22,628 bases of DNA from Ignavibacteriales bacterium (GCA_016929735.1 JAFGID010000205.1:1-22628), one strand, 5' to 3'; shown: positions 6,692 through 15,025, numbered from the stretch's first letter. Made by a program: numbers and translations. The notes: generated from the sequence alone by a model not told the origin.

Positions 6692-7850
6692 TTATAAGCT
6701 CATTTGGATTTGAAATAAATTTATATATTTTTTTTTGTTCTACTGCATTTTTAACATTATGTGTACGAATAATATTCGCACCATTTAACAAGCAAATCGT
6801 TTCTAATGAAGTTGTTGCATTTGTTCTTTCATCTAAATTTAATTTTAATGGTTTTCCAATCAAGGATTTATTAGATATACCAATAGCAATTGGTTTACCC
6901 AAACCTTTAAATTCATTCAATCTCTGGATTATTTCATAATTATCGCTCACGCGCTTTCCAAATCCGACACCAGGATCAATGATGATCTTCTCAAAACCAA
7001 GTGAATGAAGTTCTTCTATTTTAAAATAAAAATATTCATAAATCTCCGAAACTACATCATCATAGTGAGGATTTTCTTGCATATTTTTCGGAGTACCTTT
7101 CATATGCATCAAAATATAAGGGACATCATAATCTCTTATTAGGTCTTTCATATTTGAGGAATAATTATTTCCACTAATATCATTTATAATATCAGCACCA
7201 AATTTTAATGCTTCTGCAGCTACTTCTGGTTTAGTAGTATCTGTTGATATAAATATATCTTTTGAATATTCTCTTATTAGTTTTATAACGGGTATTACTC
7301 TTCGTATTTCTTCCTGTGAAGAAACCGAATTAGCACCGGGACGACTTGATTCACCACCAATATCAATGATATCAACACCGAGTTCAATCATTTCAACAGA
7401 ACGTTGCATAGCTTCTTCAATATTTGAATATCTGCCACCATCAAAAAATGAATCAGGTGTAACATTTAAAATTCCCATCACTAATGGTTCAGAAAAATCA
7501 AGAATTTTATTATTTACTTCGTAATGTTTCTTAGGAATCTTTAGATAACTTTCTACAGTTGTTTTTAATATATCAAAACGATTATCAATTAGACTTAATC
7601 TATCCAAAGTAAACTTCATATTTTCTAAAGAAGCAACTAGTAAAAATTTGCCAGGACCATTATTTAATTGTCCCTTGAAAATTTTTATATCAGAATGTTC
7701 GACAATTAGTTCTATCAGTTCAGATTCTTGATCGTTAAAATGTAGTTCAACTGCAATTTCATTAAAAAAAATTTCATTATGAATTAAATATAATTTTTTA
7801 TATGTTTTTAAAACATTATTTAATGAAATATTTACAAACTGAGTAAACAT
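6684..7850 (-). CDS. folP: Dihydropteroate synthase with N-terminal extension
   Basis: Joins 4-aminobenzoate to 6-hydroxymethyl-dihydropterin diphosphate in folate synthesis. At 388 residues it is about 110 longer than the E. coli-type enzyme: the TIM barrel starts near residue 118. Conserved loops are GILNVTPDSFFDGG (126-139), DIIDIGGESSRPGA (160-173), STDTTKPEVA (202-211), INDISG (222-227), MHMKGTPKNMQ (248-258), DPGVGFGK (292-299) and RTHNV (362-366). The extension (1-116) is predicted alpha/beta and holds LLVASLENMKF, similar to pre-barrel regions in some Firmicutes and Thermotogae enzymes. The loop normally reading SRKS is SNKS (326-329), with Lys328 kept. It overlaps cdaA by eight bases and follows nagA by five. 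Confidence 0.94.
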   Translation of the reverse strand: MFTQFVNISLNNVLKTYKKLYLIHNEIFFNEIAVELHFNDQESELIELIVEHSDIKIFKGQLNNGPGKFLLVASLENMKFTLDRLSLIDNRFDILKTTVESYLKIPKKHYEVNNKILDFSEPLVMGILNVTPDSFFDGGRYSNIEEAMQRSVEMIELGVDIIDIGGESSRPGANSVSSQEEIRRVIPVIKLIREYSKDIFISTDTTKPEVAAEALKFGADIINDISGNNYSSNMKDLIRDYDVPYILMHMKGTPKNMQENPHYDDVVSEIYEYFYFKIEELHSLGFEKIIIDPGVGFGKRVSDNYEIIQRLNEFKGLGKPIAIGISNKSLIGKPLKLNLDERTNATTSLETICLLNGANIIRTHNVKNAVEQKKIYKFISNPNELINV

Positions 7851-7855
7851 AAAAT

Positions 7856-9019
7856 TTAATTTTTCCTTTGATATCTAATTTTACCATCCATAATCGTTAA
7901 TTCAACTTCATACTTATCATTTAAGACAACAATATCAGCAATTTTTCCAGCCGCAAGAATCCCTCTTCCAATACCAATTACTTTTGCTCCATTGAGAGAT
8001 GCCATTCTTACTGCATCAGTAATTTTTGCATTAGTCATCTCAACAACATTTTTAATTGCACGATTCAAAGTAAGCGTGCTCCCTGCTATTGTTCCATCTT
8101 CCATTACAGCTTTATTACCTTTAACAACAACCTTTTGATCAGAAAATTGTGATTGTTCTCCCTCGTGCATGCCACCAACTCGGATCGAATCGGTGATAAG
8201 TATAATATTTTTAGGTGTTTTAAACTTGAAAAGCAATTCCATAACTGCTGGATGAACGTGATAAGAATCGGCAATTAGTTCAATTTTTAGTTCATCTCTT
8301 AGTAACGAACTTACTACAACACTTGGCCTTCTGTGATGCATTGGTGGCGCAGCATTAAAAATATGTGTAACGTGTGCTAATCCCCTATCGATAGCTAAGT
8401 CAATTTGTTCATAGATTGCTTCTGAATGTCCTATCGAAGTTAAGACACCATGAAAAGCAGCATCACGAATTACATCTAATGCTCCGGGTAGTTCGGGAGC
8501 AATTGTCATTAATTTTAAGTAACCCTCAGAAGCTTCATACATTTCTCTGAAAGATTCAATAGAAGGCGTCCATAAGTATCCCTCGTTCATTGCTCCCTTA
8601 AATTTAGGATTTAAATAAGGACCTTCCATATGAATACCTCTGATATTCGTATCAGGATTATTTTTTATGTAATTAGCTACCCTTCTTAAATCAACGAGTA
8701 ATCTATCCTTTGGTTTTGCATGCAAACTTGCTAAAATTGAAGTAGAGCCATGTTCAATAAAATATTTGGAAATTTTCTCTATACTTTCGTCAGATTCATC
8801 TGAAAAACCATAACCACCAGCTCCGCCGTGGACTAATAAATCGACAAATCCTGGCATTACCATACAACCGCTTACATCAATTAATTCAGTTTCTTCTTCA
8901 AGTCTTAAGTTCTTTGCTGTAGTAACATCATATATTTTATCACCAGTGATAGTGATAGCACCTTTTTTAATTTCTCTGAAAGGTGTGATAATTTTACCAC
9001 CGATTAATGTTAAATTCAC
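7856..9019 (-). CDS. nagA: N-acetylglucosamine-6-phosphate deacetylase
   Basis: Amidohydrolase-superfamily enzyme that removes acetate from GlcNAc-6-phosphate, feeding GlcN-6-phosphate to NagB or to cell-wall synthesis. The 387 residues show MPGFVDLLVHGGAGG (55-69), metal ligand Glu132 in HMEGPYLNP, His198 in SIGHSE, His219 in THIFNAAPPM, and catalytic Asp277 in ILITDSI, ending with AGKIADIVVLN. The first-domain HxH pair is incomplete (LxH), as in other NagA enzymes that bind one metal. The start is GTG at 9019, preceded by GAGG five bases upstream (ATGAGGAAAAA before GTG). A 104-bp gap to rpe could hold its own promoter. Its partner nagB lies on the opposite strand 5 kb away. Confidence 0.95.
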   Translation of the reverse strand: MNLTLIGGKIITPFREIKKGAITITGDKIYDVTTAKNLRLEEETELIDVSGCMVMPGFVDLLVHGGAGGYGFSDESDESIEKISKYFIEHGSTSILASLHAKPKDRLLVDLRRVANYIKNNPDTNIRGIHMEGPYLNPKFKGAMNEGYLWTPSIESFREMYEASEGYLKLMTIAPELPGALDVIRDAAFHGVLTSIGHSEAIYEQIDLAIDRGLAHVTHIFNAAPPMHHRRPSVVVSSLLRDELKIELIADSYHVHPAVMELLFKFKTPKNIILITDSIRVGGMHEGEQSQFSDQKVVVKGNKAVMEDGTIAGSTLTLNRAIKNVVEMTNAKITDAVRMASLNGAKVIGIGRGILAAGKIADIVVLNDKYEVELTIMDGKIRYQRKN

Positions 9020-9123
9020 TTTTTCCTCATCAAAATTATTAAATTAACAAAAAATTCAAATTATGTGTTATTAAAATATGAAAAAAATCGTAGATTTGAA
9101 AAATTTTAAGTTCAACAATGATG

Positions 9124-9789
9124 TTAATTGACAATATTTTTTAATTCAGCTGTAGAAGCTGAGATATTGTCAGAATGAAAAATAGAAGAACCCGCTACAA
9201 AAACATTGCAACCTGCTTCAGAGATGGATTTGATGTTGTTTTTAGAAATACCACCATCTACCTGAATGTAAAAATCCAATCCCTTTTTCTCTCTTATTTC
9301 CGATAGATTTGCTATTTTCTGAATTGAAGAAGAAATAAATTCTTGACCACCAAAACCGGGATTTACACTCATTATTAATATCATATCAACATATTCAAGA
9401 ATATTTTCTAACGAACATAAAGGTGTTGAAGGGTTGATTGAAACACCTGCAAAAACATTTTTTGATTTGATATATTGTATTAAACGATGTAAATGTACAA
9501 CTGCTTCCTGATGGACTGTTATAAAATCAGCTCCTGCAGAAATAAAATCATCAACCAAATTTTCTGGTTTTTCTATCATTAGATGAACATCTAAAGGTAA
9601 ATTCGAATTTTTTTTGAGTGATTTTATAACCATCGACCCAAATGTAAGATTAGGAACGAATTGCCCATCCATAATGTCACAATGGATCCAATCTGCTCCA
9701 CCGATTTCAATATATCTGATTTGCTGTTGTAAATTAAAAAAATCAGCAGATAAAATTGAGGGTGCTATTATTTTTTTATTTTTTTTCAT
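9124..9789 (-). CDS. rpe: Ribulose-phosphate 3-epimerase
   Basis: Interconverts ribulose-5-phosphate and xylulose-5-phosphate in the pentose phosphate pathway. The 221-residue TIM barrel has the expected metal and acid/base residues: APSILSADF (9-17), HCDIMDGQFVPN (36-47, with His36 and Asp38), DVHLMIEKP (67-75, His69), MSVNPGFGGQ (140-149) and VDGGIS (177-182, Asp178). Length and order are normal. It starts nine bases after the PASTA gene; this PASTA-rpe neighbourhood is, to my knowledge, common in Ignavibacteria and Chlorobi. The 104 bp after it hold no gene and no obvious terminator. Confidence 0.97.
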   Translation of the reverse strand: MKKNKKIIAPSILSADFFNLQQQIRYIEIGGADWIHCDIMDGQFVPNLTFGSMVIKSLKKNSNLPLDVHLMIEKPENLVDDFISAGADFITVHQEAVVHLHRLIQYIKSKNVFAGVSINPSTPLCSLENILEYVDMILIMSVNPGFGGQEFISSSIQKIANLSEIREKKGLDFYIQVDGGISKNNIKSISEAGCNVFVAGSSIFHSDNISASTAELKNIVN

Positions 9790-9798
9790 TATTAATTA

Positions 9799-10533
9799 CT
9801 ATTTGGAAACAGTAATATCAACGCTACCACCTGTACTTAATAGATTTCCTTCTGACGGATATTGATTGATTACTGTGTTAGGTAAAAGATTATCAGAATC
9901 TTGGTAAAAAATCTTTCCTAATCGAAGCGAAATGATATTTAAGTTTTTTTCCGCTTCTTTAATAGGCATTCCAATTAGACTAGGAACACGAACCATTCCT
10001 GCTTGAGGACCAACGCTGACAGTTAGGTTTACTTCACTTCCTTTTTTTACCATCCTTCCTTCAGTTGGCACATGAGAAACTATTATATCCGAAGGGATTT
10101 CCGATTCAATCTTATCTATTTTGCCAACTTTTAATCCCATCTTTTCAATTGTAACTGTTGCATCCCTTAAAGTTTTATTCTGCAGGTTTGGCATTTTCAC
10201 CAAAGCTTCACCACTACTTATATATAGATATATTCTTCTCCCTTCTTTTACTATAGATCCCGGACTCGGTTTCTGTAAGATTATACAATCTTTTAAAACT
10301 TTATTATCATTTATATATCCAGCTAAAACTACAGTTAAATTTGTTTCTTCTAAAATTGATATGGCTGCATCCTTGTCCTTTCCCAGTACATTTGGTACCT
10401 GAACTTCAGCTACATTAACATACCAAGGTAGAATAAATTTATCAACAAGGATAATAATAATAAAAGCAATGCAGAAAATTAAGGCTGATTTAAAGAGGAT
10501 TTTTTTTACGAGTGAATTTTTCTTTTTTTTCAT
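9799..10533 (-). CDS. Membrane-anchored protein with three PASTA domains, no kinase domain
   Basis: A 244-residue protein with a very basic N-terminus (KKKKNSLVKK), one membrane helix (about 12-34) and three consecutive PASTA domains in the periplasm (about 43-108, 110-175 and 180-244). Each begins with a V/MPN or VPSL-like strand (QVPNVLG, KMPNLQN, RVPSLIG) and ends in a strand such as VDITVSK. PASTA domains bind peptidoglycan or muropeptides in Ser/Thr kinases and class B PBPs; here neither a kinase nor a transpeptidase domain is attached, so a structural or sensing role at the cell wall is likely. It is the first gene of the long minus-strand run and is divergent from the POT transporter. 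The third PASTA copy shows no extra C-terminal domain. Confidence 0.92.
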   Translation of the reverse strand: MKKKKNSLVKKILFKSALIFCIAFIIIILVDKFILPWYVNVAEVQVPNVLGKDKDAAISILEETNLTVVLAGYINDNKVLKDCIILQKPSPGSIVKEGRRIYLYISSGEALVKMPNLQNKTLRDATVTIEKMGLKVGKIDKIESEIPSDIIVSHVPTEGRMVKKGSEVNLTVSVGPQAGMVRVPSLIGMPIKEAEKNLNIISLRLGKIFYQDSDNLLPNTVINQYPSEGNLLSTGGSVDITVSK

Positions 10534-10537
10534 AATG

Positions 10538-10570
10538 CAAATATATTAAACATAATATTTTTTAACAAGA
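10538..10570 (-). promoter_or_regulatory. Probable Bacteroidetes-type promoter for the PASTA-rpe operon
   Basis: On the minus strand TATATTTG (10545-10538) fits the -7 consensus TAnnTTTG exactly, and CTTG (10569-10566) fits three of four bases of the -33 TTTG with a 20-base spacer. Only four bases (CATT) separate the -7 box from the start codon at 10533, so the transcript would be leaderless or nearly so. A weaker seven-of-eight match on the plus strand (TATATTTA, 10599-10606) could serve the divergent POT gene. This is motif matching only. Confidence 0.5.
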
Positions 10571-10647
10571 AATATTTTATTTTATTACATTTTTTAGTTA
10601 TATTTAAAAATAATTATTAAAAAAAAACAAAATTTAAAGGAGTTGTA

Positions 10648-12708
10648 ATGTTTAAAAACCATCCTCGTGGTCTAACAATACTTTTCTTTACAGAAATGTG
10701 GGAAAGATTTGGTTTCTACCTAATGTTGGGAATTTTTACTCTTTATATGATTGATCCCACTTCGAATGGTGGAATGGGTTTCAGCTTTGCACAATCAGCT
10801 GATATATACGGAACGTATATAGCTTTAGTTTACCTGACACCATTTCTTGGAGGTCTGTTAGCAGATAGAGTTCTTGGATATCGTAAAGCAATTACAATAG
10901 GTGGATTGCTTATGGCAGCTGGCTATATTGGATTATCATTTCACGGCGAAATGATTTTTTACATTTCTTTATTATTAGTAATTCTTGGAAATGGCTTTTT
11001 CAAACCTAATATTTCTACTCTTGTCGGAAAATTATATGACAATAATCCAAACTATAAACCTTATAAAGATTCCGGTTTTAATATTTTTTATATGGGTATA
11101 AATATTGGTGCCTTTGTTTGTAATTTTATTGCGGCATTTCTACGAAATCAATATGGTTGGGGTTATGCTTTTGCTGCTGCTGGTATTGGTATGTTGCTCG
11201 GGTTAATCTGGTTCTGGAGTGGACAAAAACACGTTAAAGAAGCAGATGTAATGAGTCCTAAAAGAAAAGAAGATATGCATATTGGTAAATTATCTGCTGT
11301 AATATTTTTACCAGCTGGGATAGCGGGTTTAATAGGATGGTTTTTGCCTGAAATGTTATTCGGTGGTCCTTTACTTGGCAATAATTCAACTGACGCATTT
11401 TTATTTGCAGCAATTCCAATCGTGTTTTTCTATGGCTCTGTCTGGTTTAAAAGTAGCAAAGAAGAGAAGCAACCAATCGGTGCTTTATTAGCAGTATTTG
11501 GAGTAGTAATTATATTCTGGGCAATATTCCATCAGAATGGTTCTGCTTTGACTCTTTGGGCTGAGAGGTATACTGATAGAGAGGTTAGCGGTGTTGTTGG
11601 AGATGTGTCATCAACTCTATATCTACACCAGGAAGTATATACTTCTCACGTACTCGTTCCGCAGGAAAAGTCTTTTCAATCAAAACCAATAAAATTAAAC
11701 GAAGTTGAAGAAAACGGATTTTCTGCTGTTGTTGATTCAAATACTATTAGTCAGCAGGATATTAAGTACATTCCAATTGTTGAAAGAGATACTTCCATTA
11801 AAACTTCAAGTAATGGTTCCTTAGGAGAAATAAATACATCTGAAGTATTAATTGGAAGCACAAACGATTCATATAAAATTAATTTTTTTGACGAGAAAGA
11901 AAATTTATTAGGTAACATATATATTTATGACGAAAATTTCGACGGGGACATTAGCTGGAAAAATGAATTGAATGATGAATTACAAAATATGGTTGCAATT
12001 TATGAATCAGTTAACCCATATTTTATTGTAATTAAATTTCAGGGTGAAAATTTTGATGAACGACTTTTCATATCAATTAATAAAATGAATGGTACAGACA
12101 ATGGTAGAATAAGATATGATTTACCTGCCTTATATTATTCAAATATTTCACCAGACAAATGGCCCCCTGAAGATAAGAGTTTGAAATTATTATCAACTGA
12201 AATCTTTCAGTCTATAAACCCATTCTGGGTTGTTGTATTGACACCTTTAATTGTTGCTTTCTGGGGAATGTTAAGAAGGAAGAAAAAAGAACCTTCAACA
12301 CCAACAAAAATATTTTTTGGTATGTTGATTACTGCAGCATCTACAATCGTAATGATGTTAGCAGTTACAGCATCAGAAAATGGATTGATTAAAAGTCCAG
12401 CTTTTTGGTTAGTTGGAACTTATGCAATAATTACAATTGGAGAATTATGTCTCAGTCCAATGGGACTTTCACTCGTATCGAAATTAAGTCCAAAGCGTGT
12501 CGCCGGTTTAATGATGGGGGGATGGTTTCTTTCTACTTCAATCGGGAATAAATTATCGGGTGTAATATCTGGTTTATGGGAACAAATTGATAACAAAGTA
12601 TTCTTCTTTGTTATCAATCTTGCCGGAGCATTATTGGGAGCAATTTTAATTTTAATATTGCTAAAATGGCTTAATAGGGTAATTAAAGAATATTCAGAAA
12701 GTAAATAA
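10648..12708 (+). CDS. POT/PTR-family proton-coupled oligopeptide transporter with a large loop insertion
   Basis: Inner-membrane carrier of the proton-dependent oligopeptide family, expected to import di- and tripeptides. Family marks are TEMWERFGFY (15-24, the ExxER proton motif with Glu16, Glu19 and Arg20), FFKPNIST with Lys119, FNIFYMGINIGAF (144-156), and Glu599 in TIGELCLSPMG. About 12 core helices plus the two extra bacterial helices can be placed. At 686 residues it is some 180 longer than usual: a hydrophilic segment (about 306-518) lies between TM7 and TM8, on the extracytoplasmic side. The start is supported by AAAGGAG at 10636-10642, five bases before ATG. It is transcribed alone, divergent from the PASTA gene, with a hairpin after its stop. 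Confidence 0.92.
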   Translation: MFKNHPRGLTILFFTEMWERFGFYLMLGIFTLYMIDPTSNGGMGFSFAQSADIYGTYIALVYLTPFLGGLLADRVLGYRKAITIGGLLMAAGYIGLSFHGEMIFYISLLLVILGNGFFKPNISTLVGKLYDNNPNYKPYKDSGFNIFYMGINIGAFVCNFIAAFLRNQYGWGYAFAAAGIGMLLGLIWFWSGQKHVKEADVMSPKRKEDMHIGKLSAVIFLPAGIAGLIGWFLPEMLFGGPLLGNNSTDAFLFAAIPIVFFYGSVWFKSSKEEKQPIGALLAVFGVVIIFWAIFHQNGSALTLWAERYTDREVSGVVGDVSSTLYLHQEVYTSHVLVPQEKSFQSKPIKLNEVEENGFSAVVDSNTISQQDIKYIPIVERDTSIKTSSNGSLGEINTSEVLIGSTNDSYKINFFDEKENLLGNIYIYDENFDGDISWKNELNDELQNMVAIYESVNPYFIVIKFQGENFDERLFISINKMNGTDNGRIRYDLPALYYSNISPDKWPPEDKSLKLLSTEIFQSINPFWVVVLTPLIVAFWGMLRRKKKEPSTPTKIFFGMLITAASTIVMMLAVTASENGLIKSPAFWLVGTYAIITIGELCLSPMGLSLVSKLSPKRVAGLMMGGWFLSTSIGNKLSGVISGLWEQIDNKVFFFVINLAGALLGAILILILLKWLNRVIKEYSESK

Positions 12709-12737
12709 TCAATTTATCTTATATAGATTGTATAATT

Positions 12738-12784
12738 TTGGACGAAGTGAAAAATTTAAAATATTTTGTTTTTGCTTCGTCCAA
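12738..12784 (+). terminator. Long imperfect hairpin after the POT transporter gene
   Basis: Arms TTGGACGAAG (12738-12747) and CTTCGTCCAA (12775-12784) pair perfectly over ten bases; an inner AAAAA/TTTTT pairing extends the stem with a one-base bulge. It starts 30 bases after the POT stop codon. No run of T follows, so it may stabilise the 3' end or terminate imperfectly rather than act as a classical intrinsic terminator. Confidence 0.5.
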
Positions 12785-12863
12785 TCTGACAAATAAGTTT
12801 AGTGCTTAATATAGGAAATAACCTAAATAATTTACTAAAAATTAACCTGATTGGAGTTTAAGT

Positions 12864-14129
12864 ATGGCTGAATCAATTTGTATACTTGAAGGTATCTATT
12901 ATAAGAGATTACTACCCCTTGTTTATTTAAGGCCAACGTATGATTTACGATGTGGTATATTAACAATAAGAGAAAAAATCGAAAAATGTTATCCTGGTGT
13001 TCCAATTATTTTACATACCAGAAATTATCTATCTGATATGATTAAAAGAGATAATCCAAATTATCAAATTAATGAGTTGAATGCTAAGAGCTGTCTTTTT
13101 ATTAACGGACGGGTACTAGCTGATGCTGAGTTTGTTGAAAAAATCCCTCTAAATGGACCAGATAACACTTTATATGTTAATAATGAAACGATAATTGCTG
13201 CACGTGCAAGTGGTAGTAAATTGGATGCACTTAAAAGTGCAATGAAGGACGTTTTCACTATTTCGGATTTCTCTGACCTAATTAAAGAAGAAGTAGATGT
13301 TAAAGTTATTAATTATCCTTGGGATTTGATGTTAAACAATGGCGAACAGATAATAAAGGATTTTGAAAGATTGACAATAAATGAGAAAAATATGATAAAA
13401 GGAAAAGTTTACGAAGGTGCACATTTGTTAAATAAAGAAAAAATATTTATTGATGAAGGTGCAAAAATTAAGCCAGGGGTAATTTTAGATGCGGAAGAAG
13501 GACCTATCTATATCGGTAAAAAAGCTAAAATATTTCCTAATGCTACTATTGAAGGACCTTGCTTCATTGGTGATAATAGCGCAATAAAGATTGGTGCTAA
13601 AATTTATGAAAACACCAGTATCGGAGAAGTTTGTAAAGTTGGTGGAGAGGTTGAACAAACTATTATACATTCTTATTCCAATAAACAGCATGATGGTTTC
13701 CTAGGACATTCATACATTGGTCAATGGGTAAATTTAGGCGCTGATACGAATAATAGCGATCTGAAAAATAATTATGGCAGCGTAAAAGTTATAATTAATG
13801 ATGAACAAATTGATTCAGGTTCTATGTTTGTTGGATTGACAATGGGTGACCATTCCAAAAGTTCTATAAATTCAATGTTCAATACTGGGACTGTTGTTGG
13901 TGTGTCTTGTAACGTATTTGGGACAGGGTTCCCTCCAAAATATTTTCCATCGTTCACTTGGGGCGGTTCAGAAGCAATTACAACTTATGACTTAGAAAGA
14001 AGTATGGAAGTTGCGAAAAAAGTAATGTCAAGAAGAAAAATTCCTTTTACCGAGATTGAGGAACGTTTATTTAGAAAAGTATTTGACTTAACCAAAGAAG
14101 AAAGAAGAAAACGTGGTATGCCAAGTTAA
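12864..14129 (+). CDS. Alternative bacterial GlmU-like protein (NTP_transf_4 plus left-handed beta-helix)
   Basis: Probable UDP-GlcNAc diphosphorylase/GlcN-1-phosphate N-acetyltransferase of the alternative GlmU family (TIGR03991), found in Bacteroidota relatives that lack classical GlmU. The 421 residues comprise an N-terminal nucleotidyltransferase-like part (about 1-150; LRPTYDLRCGILTIREK at 22-38) without the usual GxGTRM loop. A hexapeptide beta-helix follows (about 190-360) with IYIGKKAKIFPNATIEGP and HDGFLGHSYIGQWVNLGA, where His276 is a candidate acetyltransferase base. The C-terminus is a basic helical tail. GGAG lies seven bases before the ATG. nagB follows after 36 bases in the same direction. 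The family function is largely assigned by genome context and fold, so the exact reaction is less certain than the family. Confidence 0.85.
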   Translation: MAESICILEGIYYKRLLPLVYLRPTYDLRCGILTIREKIEKCYPGVPIILHTRNYLSDMIKRDNPNYQINELNAKSCLFINGRVLADAEFVEKIPLNGPDNTLYVNNETIIAARASGSKLDALKSAMKDVFTISDFSDLIKEEVDVKVINYPWDLMLNNGEQIIKDFERLTINEKNMIKGKVYEGAHLLNKEKIFIDEGAKIKPGVILDAEEGPIYIGKKAKIFPNATIEGPCFIGDNSAIKIGAKIYENTSIGEVCKVGGEVEQTIIHSYSNKQHDGFLGHSYIGQWVNLGADTNNSDLKNNYGSVKVIINDEQIDSGSMFVGLTMGDHSKSSINSMFNTGTVVGVSCNVFGTGFPPKYFPSFTWGGSEAITTYDLERSMEVAKKVMSRRKIPFTEIEERLFRKVFDLTKEERRKRGMPS

Positions 14130-14165
14130 TTAGATAGTAATAATAAATAAAAAAAAGGAGAAAAA

Positions 14166-14978
14166 ATGAGAGTAATTATCCAACCCAATTATGATTTAGT
14201 CTCTAAATGGGCAGCTAATTTGGTTGTTAAAAGAATCAAAGAATTTAATCCAACACCTGAAAAACCATTTGTTTTGGGATTACCCACTGGTTCCTCCCCT
14301 CTCGGTATGTACAAAGAACTAATTAATCATTTTAAAAATGGTGTTGTATCCTTTAAAAATATTGTTACTTTTAACATGGATGAATATGTTGATTTACCAA
14401 AAGAACATCCTGAGAGTTATTATTCATTTATGTGGAATAATTTCTTTAGTCATATAGATGTGAAGAAAGAAAATGTAAACATACTAAATGGTAATGCACC
14501 CGATTTAAATGCAGAGTGTGAAAATTACGAAGCAAAAATTAAAAAATACGGAAAGATAAATTTATTTCTCGGTGGTATTGGACCAGATGGACATATTGCA
14601 TTTAATGAACCCGGTTCATCATTGTCTTCAGTTACGAGGGTAAAAACATTGACGATGGATACAATTATTGCTAATTCAAGATTTTTTAATAACGATATTA
14701 AGCAAGTTCCTAAGAAAGCATTAACCGTTGGTGTAAATACTGTTTTAGATGCTGAAGAAGTAATGATTATTATTAATGGTCACAATAAAGCACGTGCCCT
14801 TCATCACGTTGTTGAACAAGGTGTTAATCATATGTGGACTGTTAGCGCATTACAACTTCACCCAAAAGGTATTATTGTCTGTGATGATGCAGCTACTGTT
14901 GAATTAAAAGTTGGTACAGTTAATTATTTCAAAGATATCGAGAGCGAAAATCTTAATCCTGACACTTTATTAAAATAA
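14166..14978 (+). CDS. nagB: Glucosamine-6-phosphate deaminase/isomerase
   Basis: Interconverts glucosamine-6-phosphate and fructose-6-phosphate plus ammonia. The 270 residues align with E. coli NagB without shift at the active site: LGLPTGSSPLGMYK (37-50) for phosphate, Asp72 in FNMDEYVDL, then GIGPDGHIAFNEPGSS (137-152) carrying Asp141, His143 and Glu148. The start is supported by AAGGAG five bases upstream. It follows the alternative GlmU by 36 bases, so the pair likely forms an operon closed by the terminator at 14998-15025. With nagA 5 kb away on the other strand, it could return recycled GlcNAc to glycolysis, or run in reverse toward UDP-GlcNAc; the sequence cannot decide. Confidence 0.97.
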   Translation: MRVIIQPNYDLVSKWAANLVVKRIKEFNPTPEKPFVLGLPTGSSPLGMYKELINHFKNGVVSFKNIVTFNMDEYVDLPKEHPESYYSFMWNNFFSHIDVKKENVNILNGNAPDLNAECENYEAKIKKYGKINLFLGGIGPDGHIAFNEPGSSLSSVTRVKTLTMDTIIANSRFFNNDIKQVPKKALTVGVNTVLDAEEVMIIINGHNKARALHHVVEQGVNHMWTVSALQLHPKGIIVCDDAATVELKVGTVNYFKDIESENLNPDTLLK

Positions 14979-14997
14979 TTTCAATTTTATTTTTCAG

Positions 14998-15025
14998 GGG
15001 ATTGTATTTTTACAATCCCTTTTTT
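14998..15025 (+). terminator. Rho-independent terminator after nagB
   Basis: A perfect nine-base stem GGGATTGTA/TACAATCCC (14998-15006 and 15011-15019) with loop TTTT is followed by six T (15020-15025). It starts 19 bases after the nagB stop. The T-run ends three bases before the rqcH start codon, so it must also shape expression of that gene. Confidence 0.93.

Noticed and set aside
9020..9123. Promoter or small RNA in the rpe-nagA gap.
   Set aside because: The gap is AT-rich and no full TAnnTTTG or sigma70-type pair was found; a promoter remains possible but is not supported.
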